From the NCBI GenBank assembly GCA_017551725.1, contig JAFZKY010000021.1:1-64000 (forward strand): a stretch of 64,000 bases of DNA, in the 5' to 3' direction. The first letter of the stretch is position 1, and the number at the start of each line of letters is the position of its first letter. This document shows positions 43,663-51,956 of this stretch, piece by piece. Made by a program: the position numbers and the translations under genes. The notes under the pieces were generated by a model. The model saw nothing but the letters and a program-made list of their open reading frames with translations. It had not been told where the DNA came from and did no database searches. This DNA comes from Bacteroidales bacterium. GTDB lineage: Bacteria > Bacteroidota > Bacteroidia > Bacteroidales > WCHB1-69.

Positions 43663-45777
43663 GTGTCATACATTATAAACGAACAGGAAGAAAACCGGGC
43701 CATCGTGCGCAAGTATCGTGAATTGCTGACGGTGGTTTACCCCAAGACCGACAAGGACGAGCGCAAGGCCATCCGCAAGGCGTTCGTGCTGGCCACCAAT
43801 GCGCACAACGGTGTGCGGCGCAAGAGCGGTGAGCCTTACATTTACCATCCCATCGCCGTGGCCATGATTTGCTGCAAGGAGATGAACCTCGGCGCCACTT
43901 CTGTCATCTGCGCCCTGCTCCACGACGTGGTGGAGGATACGGATTACACGTTGGAGAACATCCGCGACATGTTCGGCGACCTGGTGGCGGAAATCATCGA
44001 TGGTCTTACCAAGATTGAAGACCTTGTCTTTGACAACAATATGTCGATTCAGGCCGAGAACTTCAAGAAGATATTCCTGTCCATGTCGAAAGATGTGCGT
44101 GTCATCCTTATCAAGTTGGCTGACCGGCTCCATAACATGCGGACATTGGATTCGATGCCGCCGGAGAAACAGTTGAAGATTGCCTCCGAGACCTCCTATT
44201 TCTACGTTCCGTTTGCGCATCGTTTGGGTCTATATACCATCAAGAGCGAGTTGGAAGATTACGCCATGAAATATACGAACCCGACGGAATACTATGCCAT
44301 TGCGGAGCGGCTGAAGGGTACCGAAGAGGAACGTACACACCTCATTGAGGAGTTTGTGAAGCCTATCAAGGAAAACCTGGAGGCCAACGGCATTCATGCC
44401 GAAATTTCGTCGCGTACCAAGTCCATTTATTCCATTCAGCAGAAGATTTTGCGCAAGAATGTGAATTTTGAAGACATCTACGACATCTTCGCCGTGCGAT
44501 TTGTTTTCGACAGCCCGATAGAGGAGGAATTTGAAATCTGTTGGAAGATTTACAAGATTGTATGTCTGTTGTATCAGACCAATCCTTCCCGCGATCGCAA
44601 CTTTCTCACCCATCCGAAGGCAAACGGCTATCAGTCGCTGCATTTGACAGCCATGAGTAAGGCGGGCAAATGGGTGGAGGTGCAGATTCGTTCCAAGCGC
44701 ATGGACGAGATTGCCGAAAAAGGTTTGGCCGCTCATTATAAATACAAGGAGGACGGCACGGCACCGGACGACAGCGATGTGGATGCCCGTCTGGAGGACT
44801 GGCTGCTCAAGACCCGCGAGATTTTGAAGAGCAAGGACTCCGACGCGCTGGACTTCCTCAACGAGGTGCGGTTGAACTTGGGCCTCAAGGAGGTTTACGT
44901 GTTCACTCCCAAGGGCGACATGAAGACCTTGCCAGCGGGTTCCACCGTGCTTGACCTGGCATACTCCCTGCACACGAATTTGGGCAACCACTGCATCGGT
45001 GCGAAGGTGAACTACAACATCGTGCCGCTGAACAAGACATTGGAAAACGGCGACCAGGTGGAGATCATCACCTCCAAACGCCAGACACCGAAGGCGGAGT
45101 GGGTGGAGTTTGTGCGCACGTCCAAGGCCAAACGCAGCATCCGTGACTTCCTGCGTGCCGAATTGCGCAATGCCGCCACACAAGAAGGTCAGAACGCCAA
45201 TACAAAAAATGCAGAAACCCCAACGCCCAAAGAAATCGCTGACTTCAAACGCAAGGTGTCCGGCGAAATTGCCAACAAGACCATCGACGAGCTGATTGAC
45301 GAGCAGTTGAAGACCACCCCCAGCGCCTTTATGCTGGATGGGGACTATGAAAAAATCAAATACGTGGTTGCCACCTGCTGCAATCCCATCCCTGGCGATC
45401 AGGTGGTGGGCTTCCAGGTGGCCGACAACAAGATTGTCGTACACCAGACCTCCTGCCCGCACGCCATCGAGCAAATGTCCAAATTCGGCAACCGCATCAT
45501 CAAGACCAAGTGGCGGAAAGGACAGGATGTGGCTTTCCTCTCCGGCATCAGCCTCTCCGGCTTCGACCGCAAGGGTATGATCAAGGAGATCATTGACGTG
45601 GTTACCTCTCAGTTGGATCTGAACATCCGTTCACTCAATATTGAGACGAAGAACAATGTGTTCACGGGCACGCTGATGCTCTATATCCAGAGTGTACGCG
45701 CGCTCACCAACCTCATTGAATCGCTTCGCCACATTGACAGTCTGGAGAAGGTGGAACGCATCGGTTACGATGCATAG
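43663..45777 (+). CDS. Bifunctional (p)ppGpp synthetase/hydrolase, RelA/SpoT family
   Basis: The 704-residue protein has an HD hydrolase domain (about 45-200, YIYHPIAVAMICCKE; LLHDVVEDTDYT; KLADRLHNMRT). The synthetase domain follows (about 245-375, SRTKSIYSIQQKILRKNVNF; NGYQSLHLTAM). Then come the TGS domain (about 410-475, VYVFTPKGDMKTLPAGSTVL) and a C-terminal ACT domain (from about 620). The hydrolase motif HDxxED is intact, so the enzyme should both make and degrade the stringent-response alarmone. The start is GTG. The transcript ends at a strong hairpin at 45807. Confidence 0.94.
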   Translation: MSYIINEQEENRAIVRKYRELLTVVYPKTDKDERKAIRKAFVLATNAHNGVRRKSGEPYIYHPIAVAMICCKEMNLGATSVICALLHDVVEDTDYTLENIRDMFGDLVAEIIDGLTKIEDLVFDNNMSIQAENFKKIFLSMSKDVRVILIKLADRLHNMRTLDSMPPEKQLKIASETSYFYVPFAHRLGLYTIKSELEDYAMKYTNPTEYYAIAERLKGTEEERTHLIEEFVKPIKENLEANGIHAEISSRTKSIYSIQQKILRKNVNFEDIYDIFAVRFVFDSPIEEEFEICWKIYKIVCLLYQTNPSRDRNFLTHPKANGYQSLHLTAMSKAGKWVEVQIRSKRMDEIAEKGLAAHYKYKEDGTAPDDSDVDARLEDWLLKTREILKSKDSDALDFLNEVRLNLGLKEVYVFTPKGDMKTLPAGSTVLDLAYSLHTNLGNHCIGAKVNYNIVPLNKTLENGDQVEIITSKRQTPKAEWVEFVRTSKAKRSIRDFLRAELRNAATQEGQNANTKNAETPTPKEIADFKRKVSGEIANKTIDELIDEQLKTTPSAFMLDGDYEKIKYVVATCCNPIPGDQVVGFQVADNKIVVHQTSCPHAIEQMSKFGNRIIKTKWRKGQDVAFLSGISLSGFDRKGMIKEIIDVVTSQLDLNIRSLNIETKNNVFTGTLMLYIQSVRALTNLIESLRHIDSLEKVERIGYDA

Positions 45778-45806
45778 ACGAGAACACTTTCATATATGCG
45801 AACACG

Positions 45807-45840
45807 AAAACGGGCGGTTTAATCCGCCCGTTTTGTTTTT
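45807..45840 (+). terminator. Intrinsic terminator after relA/spoT
   Basis: An 11-bp GC-rich stem (45807-45817 with 45824-45834) and a 6-base loop are flanked by an A run before and a T run after. It can also serve the converging cargo gene on the minus strand. Confidence 0.88.
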
Positions 45841-45857
45841 TATAAAAAAGAGTTGCA

Positions 45858-47612
45858 CTAACGCACCACCACTTTCTTCGTGGTTTTGCCCGAGAGGGTC
45901 GTGACGGTCACCATGTAGGTGCCGGCGGTGAGGCGGCTGGCGTCGAGGATGATGTGACTGTCGTTGTATTCGTTGTCCATCATCTTCTGTCCGGCCAGGT
46001 TGAAGACTTCCACCCGGAGGATGCGGTCGGCAGAGATTTGTACCTGATCCACTGTCGGGTTAGGATAGAGCGACACGGCGATGCGGTTGTGCTCATCCAC
46101 CTCCACGTTGGTGATGGTCAGTGTTACCGGCACCACCACCTCCTTGTTGTTGAAGTCGGAGGAGTAGCAGTGTAGCTTGGCTGTATGTGTCTCTCCAAGT
46201 GCCATGCCAGAGGCGTTCGCCGTGATGGTGGGAGATGCGGTCCCGCCGGCGGCGATGGAACCCGTTGCCGGACTGACAGTTAGCCACGGGGTGATGGGCG
46301 TGCCGTCAATAAAGCCTACAATGGAGAGAGCGTATTCAAAGTTGGTAAAGTGTTTGTGCCATGTGTTTCCTGTTCTGTACCAAGCATTGTAATCGTCGGC
46401 ATAGGTGTATTCGTCCATGGAAATCGGGAATGCGCCTACCGGCTGGTCAATCCAGGCGCCGAACCAAAGGTCACTTCCGTCAATGAGAACAGGTGTGGTC
46501 AAAGTGACATAGTTCCATCCATCAACCGGAACGAATGTCTGCTCGTACAGCATTTCGCCCGGGCCTTCCTCCCAAAGAGGGTTGCTCATGCCAAACACCC
46601 TGATTTTGGCACCTGTTAAGGTGTCGCCATTGTTCAAATACACTGCAATCATCTGGAGAGTCTCTCCAATATGCGATTGGAGCGAGGAGGAAGGGAATCC
46701 GACGGCGAGGTCTAATTGGGTGGCGGCGTTGGTAAAGCCGATATAGTTTGTGGCATCGGTAGTATAAGCCAGCTGGGTGCCACCTGTCGAGGTTGTGTTG
46801 GGGTTGGGGATGTCGTAGGTGGCGACAATCTTGTAGTCGGTGGCGGCAGTGCCGGAGTTGGAGAATTCGGTGGTCATGGTGCCTGTCGTGTTCGGGGCGA
46901 GAGAGGTTGACAGGGTGGTGGGATTCACCGCGAACTCACCCACCAATGCGGCGCTCACCTCCGTCACGGTGAAGTCGTCCACATAGTAGGTTCCAGTTCC
47001 GCTGGGCGCGCCAGCATACAGGTCGATGCCTGCCAGTTGGTTGACTCCGCCGGTGGTGAGTTCACTGGTGTAATGGAACGGCCATGTGTGCACCATCACG
47101 TTATAGATGGACAGGGAAGTCTGGTCCTGGTCAAGGTCCACATCCATCACCACCGGGAACCATGCATTGGAGGGGTATGAGAAAGGGATGGAATCACCAC
47201 CCACGGTGAGGTATCCCGTGCCATTGTTGTAGAAATAGCACTCATACGACCATTGTTGCAGCAGCACGTGCTGGATGTTGAAATAGGCTCCGTTGCCTGT
47301 GCTGGGTATGTACATGTTGAATGTGACAGTGTAATGGCCTGTGGTGTAGTTGCCGAATGGATATACCTGGTCGGCGGAGCCTGAAATGAGCAGCGAGTTA
47401 GGTTGAGAGGCAGCTTGTGCGTTGGTGATCACACCGTCTTCCGATGAGCCAGGCAGATTGTTCCATGTGGTCCAGACAGAATTGCTTTGTGCAAGATGAC
47501 TGCCCACCGTATAGGTGTCAAAATTGTCGCTGAATACGACGGTCTGTGCCATGCCGAAAGAAACGGCGGCAAGCATCAGAAAGGAAAAGAATACGATTTT
47601 TTTCATACGCAT
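45858..47612 (-). CDS. Secreted type IX cargo protein, function unknown
   Basis: The 584-residue protein has a signal peptide (ending SFGMAQ). A lectin-like jellyroll domain covers about 25-215 (FSDNFDTYTVGSHLAQSNSV ... YVDDFTVTEV). Ig-like segments come at about 220-290 and 440-505 (PATGSIAAGGTASPTITANA; DFNNKEVVVPVTLTI). A middle domain lies at about 290-430. The type A sorting domain (VSLYPNPTVDQVQISADRIL ... GTYMVTVTTLSGKTTKK) ends the chain. Adhesion or glycan binding is likely, but no catalytic motif is seen. Confidence 0.82.
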   Translation of the reverse strand: MRMKKIVFFSFLMLAAVSFGMAQTVVFSDNFDTYTVGSHLAQSNSVWTTWNNLPGSSEDGVITNAQAASQPNSLLISGSADQVYPFGNYTTGHYTVTFNMYIPSTGNGAYFNIQHVLLQQWSYECYFYNNGTGYLTVGGDSIPFSYPSNAWFPVVMDVDLDQDQTSLSIYNVMVHTWPFHYTSELTTGGVNQLAGIDLYAGAPSGTGTYYVDDFTVTEVSAALVGEFAVNPTTLSTSLAPNTTGTMTTEFSNSGTAATDYKIVATYDIPNPNTTSTGGTQLAYTTDATNYIGFTNAATQLDLAVGFPSSSLQSHIGETLQMIAVYLNNGDTLTGAKIRVFGMSNPLWEEGPGEMLYEQTFVPVDGWNYVTLTTPVLIDGSDLWFGAWIDQPVGAFPISMDEYTYADDYNAWYRTGNTWHKHFTNFEYALSIVGFIDGTPITPWLTVSPATGSIAAGGTASPTITANASGMALGETHTAKLHCYSSDFNNKEVVVPVTLTITNVEVDEHNRIAVSLYPNPTVDQVQISADRILRVEVFNLAGQKMMDNEYNDSHIILDASRLTAGTYMVTVTTLSGKTTKKVVVR

Positions 47613-47645
47613 TGGTTTTAAGGTTAATACATATTAAGATTGCGG

Positions 47646-47653
47646 CAAAGATA
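47646..47653 (-). promoter_or_regulatory. -7 box (TATCTTTG) for the cargo gene
   Basis: The minus strand reads TATCTTTG, 33 bases before the ATG at 47612. It is back-to-back with the Ddh promoter. Confidence 0.55.
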
Positions 47654-47689
47654 AAAAATATTTATTTAGTATAAACCATAGTTTTTTTG

Positions 47690-47697
47690 TATTTTTG
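47690..47697 (+). promoter_or_regulatory. -7 box (TATTTTTG) for ddh
   Basis: TATTTTTG fits TAnnTTTG and lies 24 bases before the ATG at 47722. This supports that start over one 27 bases upstream. Confidence 0.55.
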
Positions 47698-47721
47698 CAA
47701 TTTCATAAAACTCTTTGGACA

Positions 47722-48582
47722 ATGCAAACACGAATCGCCATCTTAGGATATGGAAACATAGGCAAGGCCGTGGAACAGGCCGTGCTGGCCGCCGACGACA
47801 TGCAGCTGGCGGGCATTTATCATCATAACGACAACCTCGATGCCATTGACGCGGATGTGGTGGCGCTCTGCACGCCTACCCGTCAGGTGCCCGATTTCGC
47901 GGAGAAGTTGCTGTCCCGGGGCATCGCCACGGTGGACAGCTTCGACATCCACGGGCAGATCTTCGACCTGCGCAAGCGTCTCGCCCTCGTCGCCAAGGAA
48001 CATCGCGCGGTAAGCGTCATCGCCGCTGGCTGGGACCCCGGCTCCGACTCCGTGGTGCGTGCGCTGCTGCTGGCCCTCGCCCCCAAAGGCATCACCTACA
48101 CCAACTTCGGCCCCGGACGCAGCATGGGTCATACGGTGGCCGCCAAGGCCATCCCCGGCGTGAAGAACGCCCTCTCCATGACCATTCCGCTCGGCACGGG
48201 CATCCATCGCCGTATGGTGTATGTGGAGCTGGAAGAGGGTGCCGATTTCGCCACCGTGGAGAAACTGCTGCTGCAGGACGATTATTTTGCTCACGACGAG
48301 ACCCACGTGGTGCCGGTGCCCTCCATCGACGTGCTGAACAATGTAGCCCACGGCGTGAACCTGGTGCGCTCCGGCGTGAGCGGCGACACCCACAACCAGC
48401 GTTTCGAGTTCAACATGGAAATCAACAACCCGGCCCTCACGGGACAGGTGCTCGTGTCGTGTGCTCGTGCGGCCATGCGTATGCGCCAGGAACAGCGTTA
48501 CGGCGCTTTTACCATGATTGAAATACCGCCAATTTATCTGTTGTCCGGAAACGAGGAACAGCTGATCCGGACATTGGTGTAA
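47722..48582 (+). CDS. ddh: meso-Diaminopimelate dehydrogenase
   Basis: The 286-residue protein has a Rossmann motif IAILGYGNIGKAVEQAV near the start. TRQVPDFAEKLL, VDSFDIHG, AGWDPGSDSVVRALLL and FGPGRSMGHTVAAKAIPGVK are the substrate-site segments typical of Ddh. It makes meso-diaminopimelate for lysine and peptidoglycan in one NADPH-dependent step from tetrahydrodipicolinate. The open frame extends 9 codons upstream, but promoter position and homology to the fold favour ATG 47722. Confidence 0.92.
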   Translation: MQTRIAILGYGNIGKAVEQAVLAADDMQLAGIYHHNDNLDAIDADVVALCTPTRQVPDFAEKLLSRGIATVDSFDIHGQIFDLRKRLALVAKEHRAVSVIAAGWDPGSDSVVRALLLALAPKGITYTNFGPGRSMGHTVAAKAIPGVKNALSMTIPLGTGIHRRMVYVELEEGADFATVEKLLLQDDYFAHDETHVVPVPSIDVLNNVAHGVNLVRSGVSGDTHNQRFEFNMEINNPALTGQVLVSCARAAMRMRQEQRYGAFTMIEIPPIYLLSGNEEQLIRTLV

Positions 48583-48678
48583 AAAACGGCGTTTCATTGG
48601 GCAATAGGGTGGAAATGGATGTGAGCAAGGAAGCCGGAATGGTAATTGGATTTTGTGTCAGGATGTCTGAAAAATGAT

Positions 48679-48686
48679 TATCTTTG
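48679..48686 (+). promoter_or_regulatory. -7 box (TATCTTTG) for the HerA-like gene
   Basis: This perfect TAnnTTTG match lies 79 bases before the ATG at 48766. It would give a leader of about 75 bases that contains the hairpin at 48704-48732. Confidence 0.58.
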
Positions 48687-48703
48687 CACGGTAATAAAAG
48701 ACG

Positions 48704-48732
48704 ATTCCCCGTCGCCCGGACAGGCGGGGAAT
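48704..48732 (+). other. Leader hairpin before the HerA-like gene
   Basis: An 8-bp stem ATTCCCCG / CGGGGAAT closes a 13-base loop within the presumed mRNA leader. It has no T run. A structural or regulatory role is possible but unproven. Confidence 0.35.
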
Positions 48733-48765
48733 TGATGATTTGTAAGCCGGAAAAAACGAAGCAAC

Positions 48766-50352
48766 ATGTACGACAACGAACGCGGGCTTTATATCGCCCA
48801 TTGCGCGGAAGGCGCACTCTCCATACAAGGTAAAATGGCCAATCGGCACGGCCTCATCGCAGGTGCCACTGGAACGGGCAAGACCGTCACCTTGCAGGTG
48901 ATGGCCGAGTCATTCAGCCAGGCTGGCGTGCCCTGTTTCATGGCCGATATGAAAGGCGACCTGTCCGGCATCAGCCAGGCCGGTGCGCTCAGCAGTTTCA
49001 TTGAGAAACGTATGCCGGAATTCGGCATCGAGTCGCCCCAGTTCCAAGCCTGTCCCGTGCGCTTCTATGATGTGTACGGCGTGCAGGGCCATCCGATCCG
49101 CGCCACGGTCTCCCAGATGGGTCCCCAGTTGCTGTCGCGCATCCTCGGCCTCAACGAGACGCAGGACGGCGTGCTCAACATTGTCTTCCGCATCGCCGAC
49201 GATCGCGGCCTGCTGATCCTCGACCTGAAGGACCTGCGCTCCATGTTGGACTATGTTTCCAAACATGCCAAGGAGTACACCACTCGCTACGGCAACATCT
49301 CCACGGCCACGGTCGGCGCCATCCAGCGGGCGTTGCTGCAACTGGAGAACCAGGGCGCTGACAAGTTCTTCGGCGAACCCTCCTTCGACATCCACGATCT
49401 GCTGCAGACTGAGAACGGTCGCGGGGTGATGAGCGTGCTGGCTGCCGACAAGCTTATGCTGCAACCGAAACTCTACAGCACCTTCCTGCTGTGGCTTCTT
49501 TCCGAACTCTACTCAACCTTGCCCGAGGTGGGCGATCCGGATATTCCCAAGTTGGTCTTCTTCTTCGACGAGGCACACACGCTGTTCGAAGACACCTCCA
49601 AAGCCCTTACCGACAAGATTGAACAGGTCATACGCCTGATCCGAAGCAAGGGTGTCGGCGTCTATTTCATCAGCCAGTATCCCAACGACTTGCCGGAGAA
49701 CATTCTCGGCCAGCTGGGCAACCGTGTGCAACACGCGCTCCGCGCCTACACACCCAAGGATCAGAAGGCTGTGCGTGTGGCTGCCGACACGTTCCGCTCT
49801 AATCCGGAGTTCAAGACAGAGGAGGCGATCTCTACCTTGGAAACGGGCGAGGCATTGGTCAGTTTCTTGGATGAGAAAGGCGCTCCCGGCATTGTGCAAC
49901 GGGCCAAGATCCTCTTCCCCTTGTCTCAAATCGGAGCCATTACGGGGGACCAGCGGCAGATGAACATTCGTCAAAGCCGCATTTATGGAAAATACGATAC
50001 GATGGTGGATAGCGAGAGCGCGTACGAGATGTTGATGAAAGAGGAGGAAGCGCAATCGAATCTGCCTCAGACGCAAGAAACGGATGGCAAGGTTGCCAAG
50101 ACAGAAAAGGAGGCTGCCGGAACATCCAAGAAGAAAGGCATCTTCTCGAAAGTACTGAAAGCGGTCATCACGGCCCTGACAGCCACCCTGGGTACCATTG
50201 TGGGCACGGCGGTCAGCGACAAGGTGACGGGCAAGAAAACCAAATCGACGAAGAGCACGGCCGAGAAGGTGGTGAAGAACACGACCTCGGCGGCTACACG
50301 TACCATCACACGGGAGATTACCCGCGATATTCTCGGCAACCTGATCAAATAG
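48766..50352 (+). CDS. HerA/FtsK-like ATPase of the DUF853 (YjgR) family
   Basis: The 528-residue protein has Walker [13 protein letters not shown] (about 29-40), [15 protein letters not shown], Walker [16 protein letters not shown] (about 262) and the later [20 protein letters not shown] sensor segment. This is the pattern of E. coli YjgR. The C-terminal tail (about 430-528) is Lys/Thr/Ser-rich with a small hydrophobic patch. The biological role of this family is not established. rbfA follows after 21 bases, so the genes to porZ may form one transcript. Confidence 0.87.
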   Translation: MYDNERGLYIAHCAEGALSIQGKMANRHGLIAGATGTGKTVTLQVMAESFSQAGVPCFMADMKGDLSGISQAGALSSFIEKRMPEFGIESPQFQACPVRFYDVYGVQGHPIRATVSQMGPQLLSRILGLNETQDGVLNIVFRIADDRGLLILDLKDLRSMLDYVSKHAKEYTTRYGNISTATVGAIQRALLQLENQGADKFFGEPSFDIHDLLQTENGRGVMSVLAADKLMLQPKLYSTFLLWLLSELYSTLPEVGDPDIPKLVFFFDEAHTLFEDTSKALTDKIEQVIRLIRSKGVGVYFISQYPNDLPENILGQLGNRVQHALRAYTPKDQKAVRVAADTFRSNPEFKTEEAISTLETGEALVSFLDEKGAPGIVQRAKILFPLSQIGAITGDQRQMNIRQSRIYGKYDTMVDSESAYEMLMKEEEAQSNLPQTQETDGKVAKTEKEAAGTSKKKGIFSKVLKAVITALTATLGTIVGTAVSDKVTGKKTKSTKSTAEKVVKNTTSAATRTITREITRDILGNLIK

Positions 50353-50373
50353 TGAGCCTTTAAACAGACAAGA

Positions 50374-50709
50374 ATGAATTCTACAAGACAACAGAAAATA
50401 GCATCCTTGCTCCAAAAAGAACTGGCCAACCTGTTCCTGCAAGACAGCAAGAGCCTGTATAACTGCATGATTACGGTGACGAAGACTACCATCACCTCCG
50501 ACCTTTCCATTGCGAGAGCTTACCTGAGCATCTATATGGCCCCGGACAAGGATGTGGTAATCAAGGCTATCCGTGAGAACACCAAGGACATCCGCTTTCG
50601 CCTCGGCCAGCAGATCAAAAACCAGTTGCGCGTGGTGCCTCACTTGGAGTTCTTCATCGACGACACGTTGGACTACATGGAGCATATTGACAGCCTTTTG
50701 AAAAAATAG
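50374..50709 (+). CDS. rbfA: Ribosome-binding factor A
   Basis: The 111-residue KH-fold protein has RQQKIASLLQKELANLFLQD at the start and SIARAYLSIYMAPDKDV in the centre. HLEFFIDDTLDYMEHIDSLL at the end is the RbfA signature. It aids late maturation of the 30S subunit and cold adaptation. It is 2 bases upstream of the permease gene. Confidence 0.93.
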   Translation: MNSTRQQKIASLLQKELANLFLQDSKSLYNCMITVTKTTITSDLSIARAYLSIYMAPDKDVVIKAIRENTKDIRFRLGQQIKNQLRVVPHLEFFIDDTLDYMEHIDSLLKK

Positions 50710-50711
50710 AG

Positions 50712-51956
50712 TTGGAATTATCACAACAGAAAACGGCCGCCTTCATCGCGTTGCGATATGTTTTCTCGAAGAAGAAACACAATATCATCAACGTCATATC
50801 TCTTGTTTCCATGCTCGGCATCATGGTCAGCAGCGCGGCACTCGTCGTGGTGCTGTCGGTGTTCAACGGCATGGAGGAGATGATCGGGGGCTGGTTTAAC
50901 TCGTTCAATCCCGACTTTAAAATCACCTTGGTGGAGGGGAAATCCTTCCCGGTGGACTCGTTCCCGATGGAAGATCTCAAGCGTCTTCCGGAGGTGGCGG
51001 CCGTGGATGAGGTGGTAAGCGACATGGTCCTGACTACGTATAACAACCGGCAGGAACTGCTTACCATCAAGGGTGTTGGGGATGATTATGTGTCAAGAAA
51101 CCGGTTGGACGAAATTCTCATAGATGGCAAATTTGCCCTGTGGCAGGGCGAGCAGCCCTGTGTGGTGGTGGGTGCCGTGGCCGCCGGCAAACTCCAGGTC
51201 AACCTGCTCAACTACGAGCTGATGAAGACCTACTATCCAAAGCGGATGAAGAAAAACCTGGCGCAGGCGGCGGACGCCTTCAACACGCGCTACCTTTACC
51301 CGACGGGCGTGTTTATGACGAACACGAACTACGACGAGGATGTGGTCTTCTGCCCGATTGCGTTCGCCCGCGACCTGATGCACTACGAGGGCGAGGCTAC
51401 CTCCATAGAGGTCCAGCTCCGCTCTCCCGACCATTATGCGAAATGTCAGAAGGAGGTGGAGAAAATTGTGAGCAGCCGCTTCAAGGTCCAGAACAAATAC
51501 CAGCAGGAGGCATCGCTCTTTAAGACCATGCAGTCGGAAAAACTCATTATTTACATCATCCTGGCCTTTATTCTGCTGGTGGCCGCCTTCAACATCATCG
51601 GCTCGCTGGGGATGTTGATGCTTGAGAAAAAAGAGGATATGGCCGTGTTGCGTCATCTGGGTGCCGGCGAGTCATTGATACAGCGGGTGTTCCTGTATGA
51701 GGGGGTGGTCGTCTCGCTCGTGGGCGGAATGCTCGGCATCCTGCTCGGCGTGGTGATAAGCGGGTTGCAGCAGATTTTCCATATCGTCAAACTCGGCGAC
51801 GGCAGCACGGGATATGTTATCCCGTATTATCCGGTGCATATCCGGGTGACGGACCTCGCCATCGTGCTGCTGACAATCCTGATTGTGAGCTTGCTCACTT
51901 CGTTCCTTCCTGCCAGAAAATTGAAACAAGCCACCTCAAATCCCTATATGTCATGA
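50712..51956 (+). CDS. LolC/LolE-type ABC transporter permease (FtsX family)
   Basis: The 414-residue inner-membrane protein has one N-terminal helix (about 25-50, VISLVSMLGIMVSSAALVVV), a periplasmic MacB-like domain (about 60-265) and three C-terminal helices. The FtsX motif KEDMAVLRHLGAGESLIQRVF lies between helices 2 and 3. It probably takes part in lipoprotein release to the outer membrane. No LolD-type ATPase lies beside it. The start is taken as TTG 50712, 2 bases after rbfA, since no ATG fits the start of the conserved FIALRYVFSKKK region. Confidence 0.85.
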   Translation: MELSQQKTAAFIALRYVFSKKKHNIINVISLVSMLGIMVSSAALVVVLSVFNGMEEMIGGWFNSFNPDFKITLVEGKSFPVDSFPMEDLKRLPEVAAVDEVVSDMVLTTYNNRQELLTIKGVGDDYVSRNRLDEILIDGKFALWQGEQPCVVVGAVAAGKLQVNLLNYELMKTYYPKRMKKNLAQAADAFNTRYLYPTGVFMTNTNYDEDVVFCPIAFARDLMHYEGEATSIEVQLRSPDHYAKCQKEVEKIVSSRFKVQNKYQQEASLFKTMQSEKLIIYIILAFILLVAAFNIIGSLGMLMLEKKEDMAVLRHLGAGESLIQRVFLYEGVVVSLVGGMLGILLGVVISGLQQIFHIVKLGDGSTGYVIPYYPVHIRVTDLAIVLLTILIVSLLTSFLPARKLKQATSNPYMS